Shown here: positions 17,737-27,240 of the stretch, piece by piece
Layout of the letters: each line of letters opens with the position of its first letter
Numbering within the stretch: position 1 is the first letter of the stretch
DNA from: an uncultured Clostridia bacterium
GTDB lineage: Bacteria; Bacillota; Clostridia; Oscillospirales; Acutalibacteraceae
Assembly: GCA_945948515.1 (NCBI GenBank)
Contig: CAMFBH010000018.1
Span: 1-40,408 of the forward strand
Direction: 5' to 3'
DNA: 40,408 bases
Notes under the pieces: model-generated
Told to the model about the DNA's origin: nothing
What the model saw: the letters and a program-made list of their open reading frames with translations, nothing else
The model's database searches: none
Made by a program: the position numbers and the translations under genes

Positions 17737-20346
17737 TTATTTATTCTTTTTATCTTCTTTTTTAGCTTTTCTCTCAGCCTTTTTATCTTCAGCTGCCTTT
17801 GCTTTTGCTTCAAGCTCGGCTTTTGCCTTTTCCTCAGCAAGACGATCCTCTTCTTCTACACGAGCCCTTGACTCATCGTACTTTTCGCGGATTTCGTCGA
17901 GATGATTATAGTTTTCCGCCTGCTTAAGAAGCTTTGCAGCATCATTGAAGGGCTTAGCGGCACGGTTATAGTTTGTTTGAGATGCAATTTCGGTTTTCTC
18001 TGCATCTGCAATTCTTTTTGCCTCTTTTTTAAGGTTTGAAATTTCAGATTTAAGCTCTGAAATACGAGCCTTATCCTTTTCGCTCTGAGCATCATAGAGA
18101 TTTTTATAAGCCTTTGCAAGTGCTTCTTCGTTTGCATCTTCTTCGTTGAAGAGCTTTGTGATATTTGTTTTATCGGGAACTGAAATCTCAGTTTCTGCAA
18201 AATACTTTTTCATATACTTTGCAGCAGTAACTCTGTTTCTGTAAAAACGGAGAATTTCTTTTCTGACTTCCTTATCCTCATCTGTTGCATGAGGCATAGC
18301 CTTTACCTGACTGATTTTAGCCTTAAGCTCGGAAATATTCTCATTTTTAAGAGCAGAAACACCTGCATTATATATTGCAAGAGAATCCTCATAGAGCATC
18401 TTGCCGTGCTCGGAGTTGAATTTATTAAGCTCACGCATAACAAAAGCGGCAATTTCAATTTGCTTGTTGTACTCAATAGCATCCTTTACTTCATTTTTGG
18501 CATCCTTAACCTTTTGCTTAAGCTCGGCTTTTTCTGCCTCAAATGCATCGCCTTTTCCGCCCGTTCTTTCTTTAAGCTTTTTCAACTCGACTTTATATTC
18601 TTTTTTAGCGGCTTTAACGCCGTCTTTAGATATAACAGCGGCTTCTTTATTGTAGTGCTCTTTTGCACTGTCAATAATATCAACAGCTTCAACGAGTGTT
18701 CTGTCACTCAAAACGCCCTCACCGTAATCTTCAAAAAGGGCGCGAATTTTAAGAACGGCAACAATTCCTCTTTGCTTTGTTTCATTTAAATCATACCAGA
18801 AATAAGGAAGAACATTAAGGAAAGCACCGAGAATTGAAACGCAAATAAGAATCTTAAGAAGGTTATGAAGAATGGTGGGATCATACAAAGAGAAGTAAGC
18901 CGTTATGCCGCTTTCACTGTTTGCAAGAGCATTCTGAATGGCCTCTCCGATTGTTAATCCGTTACTCATTTTGATATTGCTGTTTCCGAGTCTTTGAACA
19001 ACTTCGGTTGCTTTAGTAATATTAATTCCGTAGTGCTCATTAATCATTGGAAGAACACTTGAGGTAATAAGAGTGATAATCGCACCGATAGCACCTACTG
19101 CTGAGAACATACCGTCTATACGCTCACCGGTTACATACTGCTGATAATCACGGATATCTGCCTGGATTGCAGGATTAAGAATATGAGCAAAAGAGCCCAT
19201 TAATGCGTTCATCCAAAGGCAACCTAAAATCAGCCAAATGAGAGCCGCCTGAGGAGCTAAATCAAGAACCGGTACCATTAATGCGATAAAGAGAATGTTG
19301 AACAGATTTGTTACAACCAATACTGCCTTTTTACCCCATTTTTTAATACAGAACGGAGCGGCAAGCATACCCCAAAGAGATGCGTTTCCGTAAATAGTTT
19401 GAATAAAGGCAAACTGGTCGCCGGTACAATATCCGCCGTAGTTGAAAAGATAGGAAAGAATCTGAGCGAATGCAGACTCAAGGAAGCCAATCCAACCTGC
19501 TATGGAAATAATCCAGAAATACTTATTGCGTGCAACCTCACGGAGTGCGTCAATAAACTTAATTTCAATAAAGTGGGTTTTTGCCTGAACAATCTTCTCC
19601 TTTGTTGAAACATAAATCCAAATAAGGAAAAAGAACGAAGCGATTGTTATAGGAGGATATGTATAGCGGTAAACACGGATATCGTACATATTACCGTTTG
19701 CAACTCTCTGTGCAACCACAGGAATAACAATGTTCATTATTGACGGTGCAAGAGAATAGATTACTGCTTTTACCGATGATACATTTGCTCTTTCCTGTGA
19801 GTTAGGAGAAAGAAGATGAATTAGGTTTTCATATGCATCATAGAAGAAATAGTAACAAAAATGCTGTGCAAGGTTAAACAGTAGAATAACGGCACACATA
19901 ATAATATACCATCTGTCCTTGCCAAACAAAGTACCTTCTCCGAACAGCATACCGAACTGCTTATACGGAAACCAAACAAAAGCAATGTTTATGAAACAAA
20001 CAGGAATACCGAGCTTTAAAATATAAGGTCTGTATTTACCCTGCTTACTTCTTGTGTTGTCAACAATATTTGCGCGGATTGCCGTTAACGGAATATTTGC
20101 AATAACTGCAATTACATACAAAATGTACATATCGGTTTGACCAACACCAAGAGTGTTTCCGATAATAACATTTGTTGTTGAAAGTATCATTTGCGTTGCC
20201 ATCCAAACAATGAACTGAACGCCGATACCACCGCCTGCATAGCCCAATATTTCCTTATAAGGCATATAGTTTCCTTTTGCAGGCGTTGTCCAATGAAGTC
20301 TTACATTTGAAAGAACATCGGACACCTTTTGCTTTAAATTCTCCAT
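17737..20346 (-). CDS. GPH/MFS-type sugar transporter with long C-terminal coiled-coil tail
   Basis: An 869-residue protein. Residues 1 to about 520 form a polytopic transporter of the glycoside-pentoside-hexuronide:cation symporter/MFS type, with about 12 hydrophobic segments and features such as YKEILGYAGGGIGVQFIVW, DNTRSKQGKYRPYI and a central RNKYFWIISIAGWIGFLES. Residues 520-869 are hydrophilic, Lys/Glu/Ala-rich and strongly helical. They make several coiled-coil blocks and end in a Lys-rich tail. Typical GPH symporters stop at about 450-500 residues, so the tail is an unusual addition. The gene has its own promoter and terminator next to the GH38/GH36 operon, making import of mannosides or galactosides likely. 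The substrate is inferred. Confidence 0.85.
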   Translation of the reverse strand: MENLKQKVSDVLSNVRLHWTTPAKGNYMPYKEILGYAGGGIGVQFIVWMATQMILSTTNVIIGNTLGVGQTDMYILYVIAVIANIPLTAIRANIVDNTRSKQGKYRPYILKLGIPVCFINIAFVWFPYKQFGMLFGEGTLFGKDRWYIIMCAVILLFNLAQHFCYYFFYDAYENLIHLLSPNSQERANVSSVKAVIYSLAPSIMNIVIPVVAQRVANGNMYDIRVYRYTYPPITIASFFFLIWIYVSTKEKIVQAKTHFIEIKFIDALREVARNKYFWIISIAGWIGFLESAFAQILSYLFNYGGYCTGDQFAFIQTIYGNASLWGMLAAPFCIKKWGKKAVLVVTNLFNILFIALMVPVLDLAPQAALIWLILGCLWMNALMGSFAHILNPAIQADIRDYQQYVTGERIDGMFSAVGAIGAIITLITSSVLPMINEHYGINITKATEVVQRLGNSNIKMSNGLTIGEAIQNALANSESGITAYFSLYDPTILHNLLKILICVSILGAFLNVLPYFWYDLNETKQRGIVAVLKIRALFEDYGEGVLSDRTLVEAVDIIDSAKEHYNKEAAVISKDGVKAAKKEYKVELKKLKERTGGKGDAFEAEKAELKQKVKDAKNEVKDAIEYNKQIEIAAFVMRELNKFNSEHGKMLYEDSLAIYNAGVSALKNENISELKAKISQVKAMPHATDEDKEVRKEILRFYRNRVTAAKYMKKYFAETEISVPDKTNITKLFNEEDANEEALAKAYKNLYDAQSEKDKARISELKSEISNLKKEAKRIADAEKTEIASQTNYNRAAKPFNDAAKLLKQAENYNHLDEIREKYDESRARVEEEDRLAEEKAKAELEAKAKAAEDKKAERKAKKEDKKNK

Positions 20347-20376
20347 TGCGTATCTCCCTCTTAAGTTAGTAACACT

Positions 20377-20405
20377 ATTGTAACAAATAATATACGATTT
20401 GGCAA
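20377..20405 (-). promoter_or_regulatory. Promoter of the sugar transporter gene
   Basis: On the minus strand, TTGCCA (20405-20400), a 17-base spacer and TACAAT (20382-20377), followed by GAGGGAGA and the ATG at 20346. No obvious catabolite-repression palindrome is visible nearby. Confidence 0.72.
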
Positions 20406-20456
20406 CACTTTAAATCAACTTACCGACAAAAAAGCCGTTTTATTATAAAAAAGTTG

Positions 20457-20501
20457 AATAAAAAATAAGACTTTACAAGAAACTGATTCTCATAAAGTCT
20501 T
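20457..20501 (-). terminator. Intrinsic terminator after the transglutaminase-like lipoprotein gene
   Basis: A 9-bp stem (AAGACTTTA at 20467-20475 with its complement at 20493-20501), an additional inner AGAA/TTCT pairing, then ATTTTTTATT on the minus strand. It sits 10 bases after the stop codon. Confidence 0.82.
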
Positions 20502-20510
20502 ATAAAATAA

Positions 20511-21413
20511 CTATTCTGAAATAATAATAGTTGAATTTTCAACAGTCCATGATTTGCAGTTTCTGACAGCGTTATACCTGTCATCATCACAAATCGGGGG
20601 AGAAACATTAGAGGGTGTTCTGAAGCTTTCGCTCATAAAATCGTTAATTCTGTCGTCATCGGTTTCGCCGAAATACTTTAAGCCCTCTCCCTGAGTTACA
20701 AGATATTCGGAATACGGGTCAAAATGAAAATATGCACCTTCAATTTGAGCAATGCTCCACGACCAAAATGAGCTTGATTTTTCAGAGCCTATAACATGAA
20801 TTGCATTCATATTGTTTTGCTGAAGCAAATATTCAAAAAGTCCGGCAAACGCAGCGCTCATTCCCTCGCCGTACATAACGGCATCATAAACCGTTGAAGC
20901 TTCATCACTGCTCGGAGATATGTGCGTTGCGGCATATTTATAGGCATTTGCCGCAAAAATTTCATCACTCACACTTCCCTTACCGCAAAGATCAAGTATC
21001 TGACCGATTTTTTCGGTAAACTCGCCCACAAGCGCTTTATGCTCATCAACGGAATTTTTATATTTAATAACATATCCCGTTTTATCTTCTTTGGTATCTA
21101 TTGAATCAACAAGAACTCTGAGGGGAAATCCTGAATAATAAAGCTGAAAAACCTCTTCCTGCATTTCCGATGCAAATTGAACCTCTGTTTTTCCGTTTAT
21201 TACGGCATTGCACAATGTTTTATAGGCTCTGAGAACGCTCTCATTTGGAGAAAAAGAAGAATCATAAGTTATTTCAAGTGAAAATGATTGCTCTTGAGTT
21301 ACTTCATCGTTTTTTGTTTCTTCTTCATTCTTATTGTTTGAGCAAGAACAAAAAACGCTTGAAATAAGGCATAAGCAAAGAAAGACGGAAACTATTTTTT
21401 TAACTTTTTTCAT
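20511..21413 (-). CDS. Lipoprotein with degenerate transglutaminase-like domain
   Basis: A 300-residue exported protein. The N-terminus has a Lys-rich start, a hydrophobic core and Cys residues in SSVFCSCSNN, consistent with a lipoprotein signal although the lipobox is imperfect. Residues 150-260 resemble the transglutaminase/papain-like core: YGEGMSAAFAGLFEYLLQQ aligns with the usual GVCxAYS segment, and SFWSWSIAQIEGAYFHFDP aligns with the NHAWN...VD segment. The catalytic Cys is Ser, the His is Trp, and only the Asp remains, so it is probably not an active enzyme. It may bind peptide or glycan. The gene overlaps the upstream DUF308 gene by 14 bases. Function is unknown. Confidence 0.78.
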   Translation of the reverse strand: MKKVKKIVSVFLCLCLISSVFCSCSNNKNEEETKNDEVTQEQSFSLEITYDSSFSPNESVLRAYKTLCNAVINGKTEVQFASEMQEEVFQLYYSGFPLRVLVDSIDTKEDKTGYVIKYKNSVDEHKALVGEFTEKIGQILDLCGKGSVSDEIFAANAYKYAATHISPSSDEASTVYDAVMYGEGMSAAFAGLFEYLLQQNNMNAIHVIGSEKSSSFWSWSIAQIEGAYFHFDPYSEYLVTQGEGLKYFGETDDDRINDFMSESFRTPSNVSPPICDDDRYNAVRNCKSWTVENSTIIISE

Positions 21414-21996
21414 CGTTATCCTCCCTTAAATTATCCTGAATATAAACCGTATTCAAATCAACATTTACCTTGCTGACTGTTTTCTTAAACTGAATAAAGG
21501 AAATGAGTTCCAGAATTGCAAGTCCGATAAGAGACGCTCCGATAAATCTCACAAGGAACATAGCACTTGAAAAAGGATTAACAACAATAACAACGCCTGT
21601 TGCCGCAACCACAACGGAAAGCAAAAGTGTTATAAGCCAGCTTTTTGCTCCGCTTCTATGGGCAACAATTGAGCTTGCAAAATCAGCTGTTGAGCTGACA
21701 ATGAGCGATAGTCCGAGAAGAATTTCAATGAATGAAATTAAAACATCATATTTTGTACAAACAAAAATTCCGAAAATAACAATGATAATTCCTATAACAA
21801 GAGTTGCTTTTCCGCTTTTTTTTGCAAAAAACAAGGAGCTGACAACAATACCGAATACAATTATTGCAATTCCGAAAATAAGGCTGATAATCTTAACGGT
21901 TTCAGATGGAAATGCAATCAAGATCATTCCGAGTATGGCAGAAATAAGGATAGTTAAAACGGAGACACTTTTAAATTTTTTAACTATATCTTCCAT
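21400..21996 (-). CDS. DUF308 (HdeD-like) membrane protein
   Basis: A 198-residue protein with about six hydrophobic segments arranged as short repeats in the DUF308/HdeD style (for example LGMILIAFPSETVKIISLIF, then GIIIVIFGIFV and GVVIVVNPF), and a charged C-terminal tail. Family members are small membrane proteins; HdeD in enterobacteria is linked to acid resistance, but the role in Clostridia is unknown. GGAGG precedes the ATG, and a good promoter lies 33 bases upstream. It is cotranscribed with the lipoprotein downstream, with which it overlaps, so the two may work together at the membrane. Confidence 0.88.
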   Translation of the reverse strand: MEDIVKKFKSVSVLTILISAILGMILIAFPSETVKIISLIFGIAIIVFGIVVSSLFFAKKSGKATLVIGIIIVIFGIFVCTKYDVLISFIEILLGLSLIVSSTADFASSIVAHRSGAKSWLITLLLSVVVAATGVVIVVNPFSSAMFLVRFIGASLIGLAILELISFIQFKKTVSKVNVDLNTVYIQDNLREDNDEKS

Positions 21997-22028
21997 AAAT
22001 CCAACCTCCGTATAAATATATTATCATT

Positions 22029-22057
22029 ATTTTAACACTAAGCTTTGCGTTAATCAA
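22029..22057 (-). promoter_or_regulatory. Promoter of the DUF308-lipoprotein operon
   Basis: On the minus strand, TTGATT (22057-22052), a 17-base spacer and TAAAAT (22034-22029). It starts directly after the terminator of the phosphate-transport operon. Confidence 0.68.
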
Positions 22058-22061
22058 GAAT

Positions 22062-22081
22062 AAAACCGGGTAAAAACCCGG
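22062..22081 (-). terminator. Intrinsic terminator of the pit-DUF47 operon
   Basis: A compact GC stem CCGGGT/ACCCGG (22066-22071 with 22076-22081) with a four-base loop, followed on the minus strand by TTTTA. It lies seven bases after the stop codon of the DUF47 gene. Confidence 0.85.
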
Positions 22082-22088
22082 CTTAAAG

Positions 22089-22712
22089 TTAAATATTTCC
22101 TATAACAACGCTTTCAACAACATCACAAACATGCTCACAGGCATCGCAAGCACGCTCAAGATAATTGAAAACATCACGCCATGCAATAACATCAAGAGCA
22201 TCATTTGAATTTGTGTGTAAATTCTTCATTGCTTTAATATAAATCATATCACCCTGCTCTTCATAGCCATTGAGTTCAACAATGAGCTCGGGAAGCTTCT
22301 TTGATTTTTTGAAGTTTTTGAATTCCTCCATTATTTTTGTTAATGTTTCACAGCACTTAACAAGGAGTTCGGCAAATTCAATACTGTCAGGTCTAACCTG
22401 CTTATGACCGGTAATATTATAATGAATAACAATATCTTCAATAGCATCGGTAACATTATCTATTCCCTGGGCAAGCTCAATCAAATCATCGCGTTCAATC
22501 GGAGTAATAAATTCGCGAACGAGAGCGGCAAGCATTTCATGCTTCTTTTTGTCTCCGCTGTGTTCAATTTGATGAAGGGCGTCAAGCTTTTCATCCGCTT
22601 TGCTTTCATCATAGTTCTTCAAAAAGTCAAGAACAAACTCTGATGCCTGAAGAGATATTTTTGCACATTCAGAGAGATTGTTAAAATAAAACATATCGCT
22701 TTTTTTACTCAT
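22089..22712 (-). CDS. DUF47 (PhoU-like) Pit accessory protein
   Basis: A 207-residue all-helical protein of the DUF47 family, related to PhoU. It shows the family's spaced acidic motifs: HQIEHSGDKKKHEM, ERDDLIELAQGIDNVTDAIED, YEEQGDMIYIKAMKNLH and RDVFNYLERACDACEHVCD. These bind metals and may sense or gate transport. Genes of this family sit next to Pit transporters and are thought to regulate them. Here it follows pit by 12 bases in the same operon. It is cytosolic with no membrane segments. Confidence 0.93.
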   Translation of the reverse strand: MSKKSDMFYFNNLSECAKISLQASEFVLDFLKNYDESKADEKLDALHQIEHSGDKKKHEMLAALVREFITPIERDDLIELAQGIDNVTDAIEDIVIHYNITGHKQVRPDSIEFAELLVKCCETLTKIMEEFKNFKKSKKLPELIVELNGYEEQGDMIYIKAMKNLHTNSNDALDVIAWRDVFNYLERACDACEHVCDVVESVVIGNI

Positions 22713-22724
22713 TTATAATTCCTC

Positions 22725-23777
22725 CTAAAAAATACGGATAAAGAGTTTTGTCATTAAGTAACCGATAGCACCGCATCCCGGGAAAGTCAGAACCCAAGTC
22801 AGCACCATATCCTTAACTACGCCGAAATCAATTGCAGACAGCCTTTTTGATGCTCCGACACCCATAATTGCGGTTGTTTTTGTGTGAGTTGTGCTTACGG
22901 GAATACCGAAAACGCTTGAAACAAGCAAGCACAAAGCTCCTGCTATATCTGCTGAAAAGCCCTGATACTTCTCAAGCTTAACCATGTCCATTCCGACAGC
23001 CTTTATAATTTTATAACCGCCTATTGAAGTTCCGACAGCCATAACTATTGAGCAGAGAAGCATCATCCAAACCGGCGGAGCAACATTTGCAACGGTATCC
23101 TGTCCGTTTACAAGAAATACGCTCAAGATAAGAACGCCCATAAATTTCTGTCCGTCCTGTGCGCCGTGCATAAAGCTCATTGCGGCGCCGCCGAAAATTT
23201 GAGCTCCCTGGAAAAAGCCTCCGGTTTTTCTTCTGTCTGCCTTGGCAAAAATAAGTTCAACAATTTTAGTGCAAACATAGCCCAAAACAAATCCGAGAAT
23301 CGTTGAAAGAACAAGACCGTAAATAACCTTTATCCATTCTTTTCCGTTGATTCCTTCCATTCCTCCGTGAAGCGCTATTGCTGCTCCCGAAAGACCTGCA
23401 ATGAGAGCATGGCTTTCACTTGTGGGTATTCCGAACATCCACGCAGCTATTGCCCAAACAATTATTGCCACAAGCGCCGCACACAGTGCAATTGTTGCCT
23501 CTTCGGTGTTTCCGTTAAAATTAACCATATTCTTAATAGTCATAGCTACTGAAGGACTTATCAGTGTCATAACTAATACGCCTGCAAAATTAAACACAGC
23601 CGACATCAAAACCGCGGGTCGCGGAGCTATTGCTCTTGTTGCTACACAGGTTGCGATTGCATTTGGAGCATCGGTCCAACCGTTAACAAAAATAACGCCG
23701 AGAGTAAGCAAAACCGTTATTGCTAAAACCGGGTTAGAAATTACCTGCTTAAAAAACTCAGCAAAAGCAAAATCCAT
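22725..23777 (-). CDS. pit: Pit-family inorganic phosphate transporter
   Basis: A 350-residue polytopic membrane protein with the two inverted PHO4 signatures: GWTDAPNAIATCVATRAI near the N-terminus and SFMHGAQDGQKFMGVL in the middle, with a matching SVFGIPVSTTHTKT in the C-terminal half. It imports phosphate (often as a metal-phosphate complex) using the proton or sodium gradient. Length is typical of short Gram-positive Pit proteins. It is the first gene of an operon with its DUF47 partner. Its promoter is divergent from gdhA, with the -35 region inside an inverted repeat. Confidence 0.94.
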   Translation of the reverse strand: MDFAFAEFFKQVISNPVLAITVLLTLGVIFVNGWTDAPNAIATCVATRAIAPRPAVLMSAVFNFAGVLVMTLISPSVAMTIKNMVNFNGNTEEATIALCAALVAIIVWAIAAWMFGIPTSESHALIAGLSGAAIALHGGMEGINGKEWIKVIYGLVLSTILGFVLGYVCTKIVELIFAKADRRKTGGFFQGAQIFGGAAMSFMHGAQDGQKFMGVLILSVFLVNGQDTVANVAPPVWMMLLCSIVMAVGTSIGGYKIIKAVGMDMVKLEKYQGFSADIAGALCLLVSSVFGIPVSTTHTKTTAIMGVGASKRLSAIDFGVVKDMVLTWVLTFPGCGAIGYLMTKLFIRIF

Positions 23778-23826
23778 AAACCAACCTCATTTCTTTTAAA
23801 AGAGCCAAAATTTAACTCGTATGAAC

Positions 23827-23856
23827 AATGTACTATAAATCGAGCATATTTGTCAA
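23827..23856 (-). promoter_or_regulatory. Promoter of the pit-DUF47 operon
   Basis: On the minus strand, a perfect TTGACA (23856-23851), an 18-base spacer and TACATT (23832-23827). The start would be near 23820, about 40 bases before the ATG. Its -35 region is part of an 18-base inverted repeat shared with gdhA. Confidence 0.65.
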
Positions 23857-23923
23857 TAAAATATTTTAAAGATAATCTGATTTCTATATATATTTCTATT
23901 TATTTAAATATTTTATTGACAAA
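23849..23923. repeat. 18-bp perfect inverted repeat spanning the pit/gdhA divergent promoters
   Basis: Arms TTTGTCAATAAAATATTT (23849-23866) and AAATATTTTATTGACAAA (23906-23923) are exact reverse complements, 39 bases apart. Each arm ends in the TTGACA -35 box of one of the two outward-facing promoters. The 39 bases between are very A/T-rich. Confidence 0.85.
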
Positions 23924-23944
23924 ATAATTTACGATTGATATAAT
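23916..23944 (+). promoter_or_regulatory. Consensus promoter of gdhA
   Basis: A perfect TTGACA (23916-23921), exactly 17 bases, and a perfect TATAAT (23939-23944). The start is predicted near 23951, giving a leader of about 63 bases. Strong expression is expected. Confidence 0.9.
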
Positions 23945-23971
23945 ACTTAGCAAATTTTATTTTTTGAGTAA

Positions 23972-25345
<1,374 letters not shown>

Positions 25346-25366
25346 AAAATTAATGAATACCAACAT

Positions 25367-25396
25367 AAAAGAGGATGTCATATGACATCCTCTTTT
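25367..25396. terminator. Bidirectional intrinsic terminator between gdhA and the surface-modification operon
   Basis: A near-perfect 14-bp palindrome (AAAAGAGGATGTCA at 25367-25380 with its complement at 25383-25396) followed by a T run on either strand. It terminates gdhA (+) and the convergent transglutaminase-like gene (-), whose stop codon touches the stem. Confidence 0.92.
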
Positions 25397-27234
25397 TATT
25401 TTTTAGTTGTTACCGTTTTTGCTTTTGACCAGTCAGAATAAACTTTCACAGTTTTGCCGTTGACCTTCTTTGTTTTATAAGTACGGACTCTTACATAGTA
25501 TTTCTTCGAGGCCTTGAGATTTGAAACGGTTTTAGTGAATTTCTTATTACCGCTGTATGATTTTGTTTTTGTTGTTTTCTTTGTAAACTTTTTTGAGGTG
25601 CTGTACTGCACTTGATAACCGCTTACTCCTGTTACTTTAGAATAAGTAATCTTAAATGACTTTTTTCCGCCGAGAAGCTTTTTGACAGACGATTTTTTCG
25701 GTTTAGCGATTTTCTTATCCTGCTGAACACTGGTTTGTGTTTCAGCTTGAGAGGCAGTTTGAACAGGCGGTATATAATTAGGATTTACCGCACCGCAGGA
25801 GGTGCAAAATTGACCGCTAAAGGAATGCTGCGGCGAAGTGAAATCCGAAGTAACCCTCTCACCGCACACCGAACAGTAATACAACGAAAATCCCTGCTGA
25901 GTACAGGTTGGACTGTAAACATTTGTAAGAACAAAGCTGTGTCCTGATTTTGGTATTTCATTAATTTTCTGTTCATAATAACAATTACTGCAAACGCCTG
26001 TTGTATATCCGTTTGTTATGCAAGTTGGCTGAGTTACAAAATAAGAATAATCATGCTCAAGCTTTTGCGTTTTATTATTAAAGCATTCGGCTTTGCAATC
26101 ACTGCAACGATAAACATCATATCCCTGTGAATAACAGGTTGGCGCAACTCTTTGAACAAAAGCTAAATTATTGTGCGCGCAGCTTGATGTTAATTTGTAA
26201 TCGGATGATGCCATTTCCCTACATGAATTATAATCAGCAGTTGAATAATAGCTATCTCTGTTGTGATTATATATTCCATCATTTATATAAGAAGATGTTT
26301 GTTCATCCCAATATTTCAATGTATCATTGCTGACAAGGAAGAAATCATAGGAAATTGTATTTTCTTCCTCCGGGTCATCATCCCATGTTAAGTCAACATT
26401 ATAATAATAATTACCGAGCTTCACAATATTCCAGGCATGATTTCCGAGATCATCCGACGGAATGAAATCGTTCTTAATTCCTATCTCATTACAAATTCTT
26501 GAAAATAAAAGCGAGTACGCCATGCAAACTCCGGTTCCGTTTGCAAGAATACCGTAAGGTGAAAAAGATGTGTAATCGTTATAAACAATCTTTTCATCTG
26601 TATGATAATCATAAACAGTTATATTACAGATATAATCATGTATTGCTTTGATTTTGTCATAGTCGCTTTTCGCTTCTAAATCAAGAGAATTAATTATTTC
26701 GGATATTCTTCTGTCAACAAACATTTCCTGTTCTCTGCTTGTTACATAATCCGAAACCTCAAACTGAAAAAGAAAAGCATCATATTTTTCAACATAACCA
26801 CCGTAAGCGGTTATGTTTATATATGAGGAATAAAGATAATTGCCTGTGTTTACCGAAAAAGCATATTCATCCTTATTAACCTTATTAAACAATTCTTCAA
26901 GGAAACCATTTGAATCAAAATCCGAATTTGATGTTTTGTAATAAAATGAAATATTCTCATTTCTGTTAGCAAGAGCAAAAGCAAAATATCTTAAAACCTC
27001 GGTTTCACTTGTGCCTAAAAATGTTCCCTCATCGCTCAGAGAAAAGGTTGCTATTCCGAATTGTCCGTTCTCTTGGGGCGGAGAGGCTTCAAAAAGCTGA
27101 TTATCCGAGAAGGTAATCTTCGGCACGAAAACTCCGCACCTTGATTTCGTATTTTTTTCGCCTGCATATGAAACAACGGTAATACAAGAAAACAGCATAG
27201 CAAGGCTTAACAAAAAGGATATTATTCTTTTCAT
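25396..27234 (-). CDS. Secreted transglutaminase-like protein with Cys-rich repeats and fibronectin-like C-terminus
   Basis: A 612-residue exported protein. A signal peptide (residues 1-24) is followed by an N-terminal domain and a transglutaminase-like core at about residues 190-300, with Cys in GTGVCMAYS, His in LGNHAWN and Asp in YNVDLTWDD, so the catalytic triad looks intact. Three Cys-rich repeats of about 35 residues follow, each with a PTC...G...YCSxC-like pattern and a later GHS or QHS, then an FCTSCG. The last 110 residues form a Lys-rich fibronectin-III-like domain. No LPXTG anchor is present. It could be a protease, crosslinking enzyme or amidase acting at the cell surface. It is the last gene of the operon, six bases after the FliB-like gene. 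Confidence 0.86.
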   Translation of the reverse strand: MKRIISFLLSLAMLFSCITVVSYAGEKNTKSRCGVFVPKITFSDNQLFEASPPQENGQFGIATFSLSDEGTFLGTSETEVLRYFAFALANRNENISFYYKTSNSDFDSNGFLEELFNKVNKDEYAFSVNTGNYLYSSYINITAYGGYVEKYDAFLFQFEVSDYVTSREQEMFVDRRISEIINSLDLEAKSDYDKIKAIHDYICNITVYDYHTDEKIVYNDYTSFSPYGILANGTGVCMAYSLLFSRICNEIGIKNDFIPSDDLGNHAWNIVKLGNYYYNVDLTWDDDPEEENTISYDFFLVSNDTLKYWDEQTSSYINDGIYNHNRDSYYSTADYNSCREMASSDYKLTSSCAHNNLAFVQRVAPTCYSQGYDVYRCSDCKAECFNNKTQKLEHDYSYFVTQPTCITNGYTTGVCSNCYYEQKINEIPKSGHSFVLTNVYSPTCTQQGFSLYYCSVCGERVTSDFTSPQHSFSGQFCTSCGAVNPNYIPPVQTASQAETQTSVQQDKKIAKPKKSSVKKLLGGKKSFKITYSKVTGVSGYQVQYSTSKKFTKKTTKTKSYSGNKKFTKTVSNLKASKKYYVRVRTYKTKKVNGKTVKVYSDWSKAKTVTTKK

Positions 27235-27240
27235 TGTTAA

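Noticed and set aside
18289-18789. 166-codon frame on the plus strand
   Set aside because: It lies antisense to the transporter coiled-coil tail, has no ribosome site or promoter, and has composition expected from a reversed Lys/Glu-rich region.
21503-22015. 170-codon frame on the plus strand
   Set aside because: Antisense to the DUF308 gene, which has matching family features, promoter and ribosome site; the plus frame has none.
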